Of a DNA stretch of 64,000 nt, positions 1-12,260 are shown in pieces; position 1 is the stretch's first letter, and each line of letters starts with the position of its first letter. The stretch covers positions 1 through 64,000 of the forward strand of contig CALNHX010005844.1 of assembly GCA_940337035.1 (NCBI GenBank), given 5' to 3'. The notes beneath the pieces were generated by a model. It worked only from the letters and a program-made list of their open reading frames with translations, had not been told where the DNA came from and made no database searches. The stretch comes from Agriotes lineatus (lineage: Eukaryota; Arthropoda; Insecta; Coleoptera; Elateridae). The translations under genes and the position numbers were made by a program.

Positions 1-3000
1 AACCAACCCAATCCAGGCCAAGCCAAGCCAAGCCAAGCCAATCCAAGCGAAGCCAAGCCAAGCCAAGCCAAGCCAGGCCAAGCCAAGCCAAGCCAAGCCA
101 AGCCAAGCCAAGCCAAGCCAAGCCAAGCCAAGCCAAGCCAAGCCAACCCAAAACAAGCCAAGCCAACCCAAAACAAGCCAAGCCAAGCCAAGCCAAGCCA
201 AGCCAAACCAACCCAATCCAGGCCAAGCCAAGCCAAGCCAAGCCAATCCAAGCGAAGCCAAGCCAAGCCAAGCCAGGCCAAGCCAAGCCAAGCCAAGCCA
301 AGCCAAGCCAAGCCAAGCCAAGCCAAGCCAAGCCAACCCAAGCCAAGCCAAGCCAACCCAAAACAAGCCAAGCCAAGCCAAGCCAAGCCAAGCCAAGCCA
401 AGCCAAGCCAAGCCAAGCCAAGCCAAGTCAAGCCAAGCCAAGTTAAGCCAAGCAAAGCCAAGCCAAGCCAAGCCAAGCCAAGCCAAGCCAAACCAAGCCA
501 AGCCAAGCCAAGCCAAACCAAGCCAAGCCAAGCCAAGCCAACCCAAAACAAGCCAAGCCAACCCAAAACAAGCCAAGCCAAGCCAAGCCAAGCCAAACCA
601 ACCCAATCCAGGCCAAGCCAAGCCAAGCCAAGCCAATCCAAGCGAAGCCAAGCCAAGCCAAGCCAAGCCAGGCCAAGCCAAGCCAAGCCAAGCCAAGCCA
701 AGATAAGCCAAACCAAGCCAAGCCAACCCAAAACAACCCAAGCCAAGCCAAGCCAAGCCAAGCCAAGCCAAGCCAAGCCAAGCCAAGCCAAGCCAACCCA
801 AGCCAAGCCAAGCCAACCCAAAACAAGCCAAGCCAAGTTAAGCCAACCCAAGCCAAGCCAAGCCAACCCAGGCCAGGCCAGGCCAGGCCAAGCCAAGCCA
901 AACCAAGCCAAGCCAAGCCAAGACAAGCCAAGCCAAGCCAAGCCAAGCCAAGCCAACCCAAAACAAGCCAAGCCAAGCCAAGCCAAGCCAAGCCAAGCCA
1001 AGCCAAGCCAAGACAAGCCAAGTTAAGCCAAGCCAAGCCAAGCCAAGCCAAGCCAAGCCAAGCCAAGCCTAGCCAAGCCAGGCCAACATAAAACAAGCCA
1101 AGCCAAGCCAAGCCAAGCCAAGCCAAGCTAAGCCAAGCCAAGCCAAGCCAAGCCAAGCCAAGCCAAGCCAAGCCAAGCCAAGCCAAGCCAAGCCAAGCCA
1201 AGCCAAGCCAAGCCAAGCCAACCCAAAACAAGCCAAGCCAAGCCAAGCCAATCCAAGCCAAGCCAAGCCAAGCCAAGCCAAGCCAAGCCAAGCCAAGCCA
1301 ACCCAAAACAAGCCAAGCCAACCCAAAACAAGCCAAGCCAAGCCAAGCCAAGCCAAGCCAAACCAACCCAATCCAGGCCAAGCCAAGCCAAGCCAATCCA
1401 ATCCAAGCGAAGCCAAGCCAAGCCAAGCCTAGCCAGGCCAAGCCAAGCCAAGCCAAGCCAAGCCAAGCCAAGCCAAGCCAAGCCAACCCAAGCCAAGCCA
1501 AGCCAACCCAAAACAAGCCAAGCCAAGCCAAGCCAAGCCAAGCCAAGCCAAGCCAAGCCAAGCCAAGCCAAGCCAAGCCAAGCCAAGCCAAGCCAAGCCA
1601 AGCCAAGCCAACCCAAAACAAGCCAAGCCAAGCCAAGCCAATCCAAGCCAAGCCAAGCCAAGCCAAGCCAAGCCAAGCCAAGCCAAGCCAACCCAAAACA
1701 AGCCAAGCCAACCCAAAACAAGCCAAGCCAAGCCAAGCCAAGCCAAGCCAAACCAACCCAATCCAGGCCAAGCCAAGCCAAGCCAAGCCAATCCAAGCGA
1801 AGCCAAGCCAAGCCAAGCCAACCCAAGCCAAGCCAAGCCAACCCAAAACAAGCCAAGCCAAGCCAAGCCAAGCCAAGCCAAGCCAAGCCAAGCCAAGCCA
1901 AGCCAAGCCAAGCCAAGCCAACCCAAAACAAGCCAAGCCAACCCAAAACAAGCCAAGCCAAGCCAAGCCAAGCCAAGCCAAACCAACCCAATCCAGGCCA
2001 AGCCAAGCCAAGCCAAGCCAATCCAAGCGAAGCCAAGCCAAGCCAAGCCAAGCCAGGCCAAGCCAAGCCAAGCCAAGCCAAGCCAAGCCAAGCCAAGCCA
2101 AGCCAACCCAAGCCAAGCCAAGCCAACCCAAAACAAGCCAAGCCAAGCCAAGCCAAGCCAAGCCAAGCCAAGCCAAGCCAAGCCAAGCCAAGCCAAGTCA
2201 AGCCAAGCCAAGTTAAGCCAAGCAAAGCCAAGCCAAGCCAAGCCAAGCCAAGCCAAACCAAGCCAAGCCAAGCCAAGCCAACCCAAAACAAGCCAAGCCA
2301 AGCCAAGCCAATCCAAGCCAAGCCAGGCCAGGCCAGGCCAAGCCAAGCCAAGCCAAGCCAAGCCAAGCCAAGCCAAGCCAAGCCAAGCCAAGCCAAGCCA
2401 AGCCAAGCCAAGCCAAGCCAAGCCAAGCCAAGCCAAGCCAACCCAAAACAAGCCAAGCCAAGCCAAGCCAATCCAAGCCAAGCCAAGCCAAGCCAAGCCA
2501 AGCCAAGCCAAGCCAAGCCAACCCAAAACAAGCCAAGCCAACCCAAAACAAGCCAAGCCAAGCCAAGCCAAGCCAAGCCAAACCAACCCAATCCAGGCCA
2601 AGCCAAGCCAAGCCAAGCCAATCCAAGCGAAGCCAAGCCAAGCCAAGCCAAGCCAGGCCAAGCCAAGCCAAGCCAAGCCAAGCCAAGCCAAGCCAAGCCA
2701 AGCCAACCCAAGCCAAGCCAAGCCAACCCAAAACAAGCCAAGCCAAGCCAAGCCAAGCCAAGCCAAGCCAAGCCAAGCCAAGCCAAGCCAAGCCAAGTCA
2801 AGCCAAGCCAAGTTAAGCCAAGCAAAGCCAAGCCAAGCCAAGCCAAGCCAAGCCAAACCAAGCCAGGCCAAGCCAAGCCAAGCCAAGCCAAGCCAAGCCA
2901 AGCCAAGCCAAGCCAAGCCAACCCAAAACAAGCCAAGCCAAGCCAAGCCAAGCCAAGCCAAGCCAAGCCAAGCCAAGACAAGCCAAGTTAAGCCAAGCCA

Positions 3001-6000
3001 AGCCAAGCCAAGCCAAGCCAAGCCAAGCCAAGCCTAGCCAAGCCAGGCCAACATAAAACAAGCCAAGCCAAGCCAAGCCAAGCCAAGCCAAGCTAAGCCA
3101 AGCCAAGCCAAGCCAAGCCAAGCCAAGCCAAGCCAAGCCAAGCCAAGCCAAGCCAAGCCAAGCCAAGCCAAGCCAAGCCAACCCAAAACAAGCCAAGCCA
3201 AGCCAAGCCAATCCAAGCCAAGCCAAGCCAAGCCAAGCCAAGCCAAGCCAAGCCAAGCCAACCCAAAACAAGCCAAGCCAACCCAAAACAAGCCAAGCCA
3301 AGCCAAGCCAAGCCAAGCCAAACCAACCCAATCCAGGCCAAGCCAAGCCAAGCCAAGCCAATCCAAGCGAAGCCAAGCCAAGCCAAGCCAAGCCAGGCCA
3401 AGCCAAGCCAAGCCAAGCCAAGCCAAGCCAAGCCAAGCCAAGCCAACCCAAGCCAAGCCAAGCCAACCCAAAACAAGCCAAGCCAAGCCAAGCCAAGCCA
3501 AGCCAAGCCAAGCCAAGCCAAGCCAAGCCAAGCCAAGCCAAGCCAAGCCAAGCCAAGCCAAGCCAAGCCAAGCCAACCCAAAACAAGCCAAGCCAAGCCA
3601 AGCCAATCCAAGCCAAGCCAAGCCAAGCCAAGCCAAGCCAAGCCAAGCCAAGCCAACCCAAAACAAGCCAAGCCAACCCAAAACAAGCCAAGCCAAGCCA
3701 AGCCAAGCCAAGCCAAACCAACCCAATCCAGGCCAAGCCAAGCCAAGCCAAGCCAATCCAAGCGAAGCCAAGCCAAGCCAAGCCAACCCAAGCCAAGCCA
3801 AGCCAACCCAAAACAAGCCAAGCCAAGCCAAGCCAAGCCAAGCCAAGCCAAGCCAAGCCAAGCCAAGCCAAGCCAAGCCAAGCCAAGCCAAGCCAAGCCA
3901 AGCCAAGCCAACCCAAAACAAGCCAAGCCAAGCCAAGCCAATCCAAGCCAAGCCAAGCCAAGCCAAGCCAAGCCAAGCCAAGCCAAGCCAACCCAAAACA
4001 AGCCAAGCCAACCCAAAACAAGCCAAGCCAAGCCAAGCCAAGCCAAGCCAAACCAACCCAATCCAGGCCAAGCCAAGCCAAGCCAAGCCAATCCAAGCGA
4101 AGCCAAGCCAAGCCAAGCCAAGCCAGGCCAAGCCAAGCCAAGCCAAGCCAACCCAAGCCAAGCCAAGCCAACCCAAAACAAGCCAAGCCAAGCCAAGCCA
4201 AGCCAAGCCAAGCCAAGCCAAGCCAAGCCAAGCCAAGCCAAGTCAAGCCAAGCCAAGTTAAGCCAAGCAAAGCCAAGCCAAGCCAAGCCAAGCCAAGCCA
4301 AGCCAAACCAAGCCAAGCCAAGCCAAGCCAAACCAAGCCAAGCCAAGCCAAGCCAACCCAAAACAAGCCAAGCCAACCCAAAACAAGCCAAGCCAAGCCA
4401 AGCCAAGCCAAACCAACCCAATCCAGGCCAAGCCAAGCCAAGCCAAGCCAATCCAAGCGAAGCCAAGCCAAGCCAAGCCAAGCCAGGCCAAGCCAAGCCA
4501 AGCCAAGCCAAGCCAAGATAAGCCAAACCAAGCCAAGCCAACCCAAAACAACCCAAGCCAAGCCAAGCCAAGCCAAGCCAAGCCAAGCCAAGCCAAGCCA
4601 AGCCAACCCAAGCCAAGCCAAGCCAACCCAAAACAAGCCAAGCCAAGTTAAGCCAACCCAAGCCAAGCCAAGCCAACCCAGGCCAGGCCAGGCCAGGCCA
4701 AGCCAAGCCAAACCAAGCCAAGCCAAGCCAAGACAAGCCAAGCCAAGCCAAGCCAAGCCAAGCCAACCCAAAACAAGCCAAGCCAAGCCAAGCCAAGCCA
4801 AGCCAAGCCAAGCCAAGCCAAGACAAGCCAAGTTAAGCCAAGCCAAGCCAAGCCAAGCCAAGCCAAGCCAAGCCAAGCCTAGCCAAGCCAGGCCAACATA
4901 AAACAAGCCAAGCCAAGCCAAGCCAAGCCAAGCCAAGCTAAGCCAAGCCAAGCCAAGCCAAGCCAAGCCAAGCCAAGCCAAGCCAAGCCAAGCCAAGCCA
5001 AGCCAAGCCAAGCCAAGCCAAGCCAACCCAAAACAAGCCAAGCCAAGCCAAGCCAATCCAAGCCAAGCCAAGCCAAGCCAAGCCAAGCCAAGCCAAGCCA
5101 AGCCAACCCAAAACAAGCCAAGCCAACCCAAAACAAGCCAAGCCAAGCCAAGCCAAGCCAAGCCAAACCAACCCAATCCAGGACAAGCCAAGCCAAGCCA
5201 AGCCAATCCAAGCGAAGCCAAGCCAAGCCAAGCCTAGCCAGGCCAAGCCAAGCCAAGCCAAGCCAAGCCAAGCCAAGCCAAGCCAAGCCAACCCAAGCCA
5301 AGCCAAGCCAACCCAAAACAAGCCAAGCCAAGCCAAGCCAAGCCAAGCCAAGCCAAGCCAAGCCAAGCCAAGCCAAGCCAAGCCAAGCCAAGCCAAGCCA
5401 AGCCAAGCCAAGCCAACCCAAAACAAGCCAAGCCAAGCCAAGCCAATCCAAGCCAAGCCAAGCCAAGCCAAGCCAAGCCAAGCCAAGCCAAGCCAACCCA
5501 AAACAAGCCAAGCCAACCCAAAACAAGCCAAGCCAAGCCAAGCCAAGCCAAGCCAAACCAACCCAATCCAGGCCAAGCCAAGCCAAGCCAAGCCAATCCA
5601 AGCAAAGCCAAGCCAAGCCAAGCCAACCCAAGCCAAGCCAAGCCAACCCAAAACAAGCCAAGCCAAGCCAAGCCAAGCCAAGCCAAGCCAAGCCAAGCCA
5701 AGCCAAGCCAAGCCAAGCCAAGCCAAGCCAAGCCAAGCCAACCCAAAACAAGCCAAGCCAAGCCAAGCCAATCCAAGCCAAGCCAAGCCAAGCCAAGCCA
5801 AGCCAAGCCAAGCCAAGCCAACCCAAAACAAGCCAAGCCAACCCAAAACAAGCCAAGCCAAGCCAAGCCAAGCCAAGCCAAACCAACCCAATCCAGGCCA
5901 AGCCAAGCCAAGCCAAGCCAATCCAAGCGAAGCCAAGCCAAGCCAAGCCAAGCCAGGCCAAGCCAAGCCAAGCCAAGCCAAGCCAAGCCAAGCCAAGCCA

Positions 6001-7100
6001 AGCCAACCCAAGCCAAGCCAAGCCAACCCAAAACAAGCCAAGCCAAGCCAAGCCAAGCCAAGCCAAGCCAAGCCAAGCCAAGCCAAGCCAAGCCAAGTCA
6101 AGCCAAGCCAAGTTAAGCCAAGCAAAGCCAAGCCAAGCCAAGCCAAGCCAAGCCAAACCAAGCCAAGCCAAGCCAAGCCAACCCAAAACAAGCCAAGCCA
6201 AGCCAAGCCAATCCAAGCCAAGCCAGGCCAGGCCAGGCCAAGCCAAGCCAAGCCAAGCCAAGCCAAGCCAAGCCAAGCCAAGCCAAGCCAAGCCAAGCCA
6301 AGCCAAGCCAAGCCAAGCCAAGCCAAGCCAAGCCAAGCCAAGCCAACCCAAAACAAGCCAAGCCAAGCCAAGCCAATCCAAGCCAAGCCAAGCCAAGCCA
6401 AGCCAAGCCAAGCCAAGCCAAGCCAACCCAAAACAAGCCAAGCCAACCCAAAACAAGCCAAGCCAAGCCAAGCCAAGCCAAGCCAAACCAACCCAATCCA
6501 GGCCAAGCCAAGCCAAGCCAAGCCAATCCAAGCGAAGCCAAGCCAAGCCAAGCCAAGCCAGGCCAAGCCAAGCCAAGCCAAGCCAAGCCAAGCCAAGCCA
6601 AGCCAAGCCAACCCAAGCCAAGCCAAGCCAACCCAAAACAAGCCAAGCCAAGCCAAGCCAAGCCAAGCCAAGCCAAGCCAAGCCAAGCCAAGCCAAGTCA
6701 AGCCAAGCCAAGTTAAGCCAAGCAAAGCCAAGCCAAGCCAAGCCAAGCCAAGCCAAACCAAGCCAGGCCAAGCCAAGCCAAGCCAAGCCAAGCCAAGCCA
6801 AGCCAAGCCAAGCCAAGCCAACCCAAAACAAGCCAAGCCAACCCAAAACAAGCCAAGCCAAGCCAAGCCAAGCCAAGCCAAACCAACCCAATCCAGGCCT
6901 AGCCAAGCCAAGCCAAGCCAATCCAAGCGAAGCCAAGCCAAGCCAATCCAAGCCAGGCCAAGCCAAGCCAAGCCAAGCCAAGCCAAGCCAAGCCAAGCCA
7001 AGCCAAGCCAAGCCAAGCCAACCCAAAACAAGCCAAGCCAACCCAAAACAAGCCAAGCCAAGCCAAGCCAAGCCAAGCCAAACCAACCCAATCCAGGCCA
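1..7100. repeat. Type I satellite domain (AT-variant cassette-rich)
   Basis: A cassette recurs here: two ACCCA-AAACA pairs separated by two AGCCA units, several AGCCA, then an AACCA-ACCCA-ATCCA-GGCCA core, three AGCCA, ATCCA and AGCGA. Cores begin near 206, 596, 1,361, 1,751, 1,981, 2,581, 3,321, 3,716, 4,051, 4,411, 5,166, 5,556, 5,881, 6,486, 6,881 and 7,081. Spacing is irregular, about 200-760 bp, but always in multiples of the pentamer. A second landmark, AGTCA then AGTTA then AGCAA, recurs near 427, 2,196, 2,796, 4,241 and 6,696. Confidence 0.8.
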
Positions 7101-8450
7101 AGTTAAGCCAAGCCAAGCCAATCCAAGCGAAGCCAAGCCAAGCCAAGCCAAGCCAGGCCAAGCCAAGCCAAGCCAAGCCAAGCCAAGCCAAGCCAAGCCA
7201 AGCCAAGCCAAGCCAAGCCAAGCCAACCCAAAACAAGCCAAGCCAACCCAAAACAAGCCAAGCCAAGCCAAGCCAAGCCAAGCCAAGCCAAGCCAAGCCA
7301 AGCCAAGCCAAGCCAAGCCAAGCCAAGCCAAGCCAACCCAAGCCAAGCCAAGCCAAGACAAGCCAAGCCAAGCCAAGCCAAGCCAAGCCAAGCCAAGCCA
7401 AGCTAAGCCAAGCCAAGCCAAGCCAAGCCAACCCAAGCCAAGCCAAGCCAACCCAAAACAAGCCAAGCCAAGCCAAGCCAAGCCAAGCCAAGCCAAGCCA
7501 AGCCAAGCCAAGCCAAGCCAAGCCAAGCCAAGCCAAGCCAAGCCAGGCCAAGCCAAGCCAAACCAAGCCAAGCCAAACCAAGCCAAGCCAAGCCAAGCCA
7601 AACCAAGCCAAGCCAAGCCAAGCCAACCCAAAACAAGCCAAGCCAACCCAAAACAAGCCAAGCCAAGTTAAGCCAACCCAAGCCAAGCCAAGCCAACCCA
7701 GGCCAGGCCAGGCCAGGCCAAGCCAAGCCAAGCCAAGCCAAGCCAAGCCAAGACAAGCCAAGCCAAGCCAAGCCAAGCCAAGCCAACCCAAAACAAGCCA
7801 AGCCAAGCCAAGCCAAGCCAAGCCAAGCCAAGCCAAGCCAAGCCAAGACAAGCCAAGCCAAGCCAAGCCAAGCCAAGCCAAGCCAACCCAAGCCACGCCA
7901 AGCCAAGCCAGGCCAACATAAAACAAGCCAAGCCAAGCCAAGCCAAGCCAAGCCAAGCTAAGCCAAGCCAAGCCAAGCCAACCCAAGCCAAGCTAAGCCA
8001 ACCCAAAACAAGCCAAGCCAAGCCAATCCAAGCCAAGCCAAGCCAAGCCAAGCCAAGCCAGGCCAAGCCAAGCCAAGCCAAGCCAAGCCAAGCCAAGCCA
8101 AGCCAAGCCAAACCAAGCCAAGCGAAGCCAAGTCAACCCAAGCCAAGCCAACCCAAAACCAGCCAAGCCAAGCCAAGCCAAACCAAACAAGCCAAGCCAA
8201 ACCAAGCCAAGCCAAGCCAAGCCAAGCCAAACCAAGCCAGGCCAGGCCAGGCCAGTCCAAGCCAAGCCAAGCCAAGCCAAGCCAAGCCAAGCCAAACCAA
8301 ACCAAGCCAAGCCAAGCCAAGCCAAGCCAAGCCAATCCAAGTCAAGCCAAGTCAAGCCAAGCCAAGCCAAGCCAAGCCAAGCCAAGTCACGCCAGGCCAG
8401 GCCAGGCCAAGCCAAGCCAAGCCAAGCCAAGCCAAGCCAAGCCAAGCCAC

Positions 8451-8490
8451 GCCAGGCCAGGCCAGGCCAGGCCAGGCCAGGCCAGGCCAG
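8451..8490. repeat. (GGCCA)n homogeneous sub-block
   Basis: Eight consecutive units carry GGCCA-type sequence in place of AGCCA. A related block interrupted by a single ATG-containing unit lies at 8,656-8,700. Both recur in the right copy, the first starting at 40,170. Other GGCCA runs are near 12,305-12,330 and 12,370-12,433. Homogeneous runs of a variant unit indicate local amplification after the variant arose. Confidence 0.8.
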
Positions 8491-11400
8491 GCCAAGCCAA
8501 GCCAAGCCAAGCCAAGCCAAGCCAAGCCAAGCCAAGCCAAGCCAAGCCAAGCCAAGCCAAGCCAAGCCAACCCAAAGCAAGCCAAGCCAAGCCAGGCCAG
8601 GCCAGGCCAGGCCAGGCCAAGCCAAGCCAAGCCAAGCCAAGCCAAGCCAAGCCACGCCAGGCCAGGCCAGGCCATGCCAGGCCAGGCCAGGCCAGGCCAG
8701 GCCAAGCCAAGCCAAGCCAAGCCAAGCCAAGCCAAGCCAAGCCAAGCCAAGCCAAGCCAAGCCAAGCCAAGCCAAGCCAAGCCAAGCCAAGCCAAGCCAA
8801 GCCAAGCCAAGCCAACCCAAAACAAACCAAGCCAAGCCAGGCCAGGCCAGGCCAGGCCAAGCCAAGCAAAGCCAAGCCAACCCAAGCCAAGCCAAGCCAA
8901 CCCAGGCCAGGCCAGGCCAGGCCAGGTTAAGCCAAGCCAAGCCAAGCCAAGCCAAGCGAAGCCAAGCCAAGCCAAGCCAAGCCAAGCCAAGCCAAGCCAA
9001 GCCAAGCCAAGCCAAGCCAAGCCAACCCAAAACAAGCCAAGCCAAGCCAAGCCAAATCAAGCCAAGCCAAGCCAAGCCAAGCCAAGCCAAGCCAAGCCAA
9101 GCCAAGCCAAGACAAGCCAAGCCAAGCCAAACCAAGCCAAGCCAAACCAAGCCAAGCCAAGCCAAGCCAAGCCAAGCCAACCCAAAACAAGCCAAGCCAA
9201 GCCAAGCTAAGCCAAGCCAAGCCAAGCCAAGCCAAGCCAACCCAAGCCAAGCCAAGCCAACCCAAAACAAGCCAAGCCAAGCCAAGCCAAGCCAAGCCAA
9301 GCCAAGCCAAGCCAAGCCAAGCCAAGCCAAGCCAAGTCAAGCCAAGCCAAGTTAAGCCAAGCAAAGCCAAGCCAAGCCAAGCCAAGCCAAGCCAAACCAA
9401 GCCAAGCCAAGCCAAGCCAAGCCAAGCCAAGCCAAGCCAAGCCAAGCCAAGCCAAGCCAACCCAAAACAAGCCAAGCCAACCCAAAACAAGCCAAGCCAA
9501 GCCAAGCCAAGCCAAACCAAGCCAAGCCAAGCCAAGCCAAGCCAAACCAACCCAATCCAGGCCAAGCCAAGCCAAGCCAAGCCAATCCAAGCGAAGCCAA
9601 GCCAAGCCAAGCCAAGCCAGGCCAAGCCAAGCCAAGCCAAGCCAAGCCAAGCCAAGCCAAGCCAAGCCAAGCCAAGCCAAGCCAAACCAAGCCAAGCCAA
9701 GCCAAGCCAAGCCAAGCCAAGCCAACCCAAGCCAAGCCAAGCCAACCCAAAACAAGCCAAGCCAAGTTAAGCCAACCCAAGCCATGCCAAGCCAACCCAG
9801 GCCAGGCCAGGCCAGGCCAAGCCAAGCCAAGACAAGCCAAGCCAAGCCAAGCCAAGCCAAGCCAACCCAAAACAAGCCAAGCCAAGCCAAGCCAAACCAA
9901 GCCAAGCCAAGCCAAGCCAAGACAAGCCAAGCCAAGCCAAGCCAAGCCAAGCCAAGCCAACCCAAGCCACGCCAAGCCAAGCCAGGCCAACATAAAACAA
10001 GCCAAGCCAAGCCAAGCCAAGCCAAGCCAAGCTAAGCCAAGCCAAGCCAAGCCAACCCAAGCCAAGCTAAGCCAACCCAAAACAAGCCAAGCCAAGCCAA
10101 TCCAAGCCAAGCCAAGCCAAGCCAAGCCAAGCCAGGCCAAGCCAAGCCAAGCCAAGCCAAGCCAAGCCAAGCCAAGCGAAGCCAAGCCAAGCCAAGCCAA
10201 GCCAGGCCAAGCCAAGCCAAGCCAAGCCAAGCCAAGCCAAGCCAAGCCAAGCCAAGCCAAACCAAGCCAAGCCAAGCCTAGCCAAGCCAAGCAAAGCCAA
10301 GCCAAGCCAAGCCAAGCCAGGCCAAGCCAAGCCAAGCCAACCCAAAACAAGCCAAACCAAGCCAAGCCAAGCCCAGCCAAGCCAAGCCAAACCAAGCCAA
10401 GCCAAGCCAAGCCAAGCCAAGCCAAGCCAACCCAAAACAAGCCAAATCAAGCCAAGCCAAGCCAAGCCAAGCCAAGCCAAGCCAAGCCAAGCCAAGCCAA
10501 GCCAAGCCAAGCCAAGCCAAACCAAGGAAAGCCAAGCCAAGGCAAGCCAAGCCAAGCCAAGCCAAGCCAAGCCAAGCCAAGCCAAGCCAAGCCAAGCCAA
10601 GCCAAGCCAAGCCAAACCAAGCCAAGCGAAGCCAAGTCAACCCAAGCCAAGCCAACCCAAAACCAGCCAAGCCAAGCCAAGCCAAACCAAACAAGCCAAG
10701 CCAAACCAAGCCAAGCCAAGCCAAGCCAAACCAAGCCAGGCCAGGCCAGGCCAGTCCAAGCCAAGCCAAGCCAAGCCAAGCCAAGCCAAGCCAAACCAAA
10801 CCAAGCCAAGCCAAGCCAAGCCAAGCCAAGCCAAGCCAATCCAAGTCAAGCCAAGTCAAGCCAAGCCAAGCCAAGCCAAGCCAAGCCAAGCCAAGCCAAG
10901 CCAAGCCAAGCCAGGCCAAGGCAAGCCAAGCCAAGCCAAGCCAAGCCAATCCAAGTCAAGCCAAGCCAAGCCAAGCCAACCCAAAACAAGCCAAGCCAAG
11001 CCAAGCCAAGCCAAGCCAAGCCAAGCCAAGCCAAGACAAGCCAAGCCAAGCCAAGCCAAGCCAACCCAAGCCAAGCCACCCCAAAACAAGCCAAGCCAAG
11101 AGAAGCCAAAACAAACAAGCCAAGCCAAACCAAGCCAGGCCAAGCCAAGCCGAGCCAAGCCAAGCCAAGCCAAGCCAAGCCAAGCCAAGTCAAGCCAAGC
11201 CAAGCCAAGCCAACCCAAAACAAGCCAAGCCAAGCCAAGCCAAGCCAAGACAAACCAAGCCAAGCCAAGCCAAGCCAAGCCAAGCCAAGCCAAGCCAAGC
11301 CAGGCCAAGCCAAGCCAAACCAAGCCAAGCCAAGCCAAGCCAAGCCAAGCCAAGCCAACCCAAAACAAGCCAAGCCAAGCCAAGCCAAGCCAAGCCAAGC

Positions 11401-12150
11401 CAAGCCAAGCCAAGCCAAGCCAAGCCAAGCCAAGCCAAATCAAGCCAAGCCAAGCCAAGCCAAGCCAAGCCAAGCCAAGCGAAGCCAAGCCAAGCCAAGT
11501 CAAGCTAAGCCAAGCCAAGCCAAGCCAAGCCAAGCCAAGCCAAGCCAAGCCAAGCCAAGCCAAGCCAAGCCAAGCCAACCCAAGCCAAGACACCCCAAAA
11601 CAAGCCAAGCCAAGAGAAGCCAAACCAAACAAGCCAAGCCAAACAAAGCCAGGCCAAGCCAAGCCAAGCCAAACCAAGCCAAGCCAAGCCAAGCCAAGCC
11701 AAGCCAAGCCAAGCCAAGCCAAGCCAATCCAGGCCAGGCCAAGCCAAGCCAAGCCAAGACAAGCCAAGCCAAGCCAAGCCAAGCCAAGCCAAGCCAAGCC
11801 AAGCCAAGTTAAGACAAGCCAAGCCAAGCCAAGCCAAGCCAAGCCAAACCAAGCCAAGCCAAGCCAAGCCAAGCCAAGCCAAGCCAAACCAAGCCAAGCC
11901 AACCCAAAACAAGCCAAGCCAACCCAAAACAAGCCAAGCCAAGCCAAGCAAAACCAAACCAACCCAGGCCAGGCCAAGCCACGCCAAGCCAAGCCAATCC
12001 AAGCGAAGCCAAGCCGAGCCAAGCCAAGCCACACCAAGCCAAGCCAAGCCAAGCCAAGCCAAGCCAAGAAAAGCCAAGCCAAGCCAAGCCAAGCCAAGCC
12101 AAACCAAGCCATGCCAAGCCAAACCAAGCCAAGCCAAGCCAAGCCCATCC

Positions 12151-12260
12151 GAGCCGAGCCGAGCCGAGCCGAGCCGAGCCGAGCCGAGCCGAGCCGAGCC
12201 GAGCCGAGCCGAGCCGAGCCGAGCCGAGTAGAGCCGAGCCGAGCCGAGCCGAGCCGAGCC
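12151..12260. repeat. (AGCCG)22 CpG-containing sub-array
   Basis: About 22 tandem units of GAGCC with a single GAGTA variant near 12,226. This is the densest run of CpG dinucleotides in the array, because each unit junction makes a CpG. It is flanked by ordinary AGCCA units on both sides. Confidence 0.9.
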
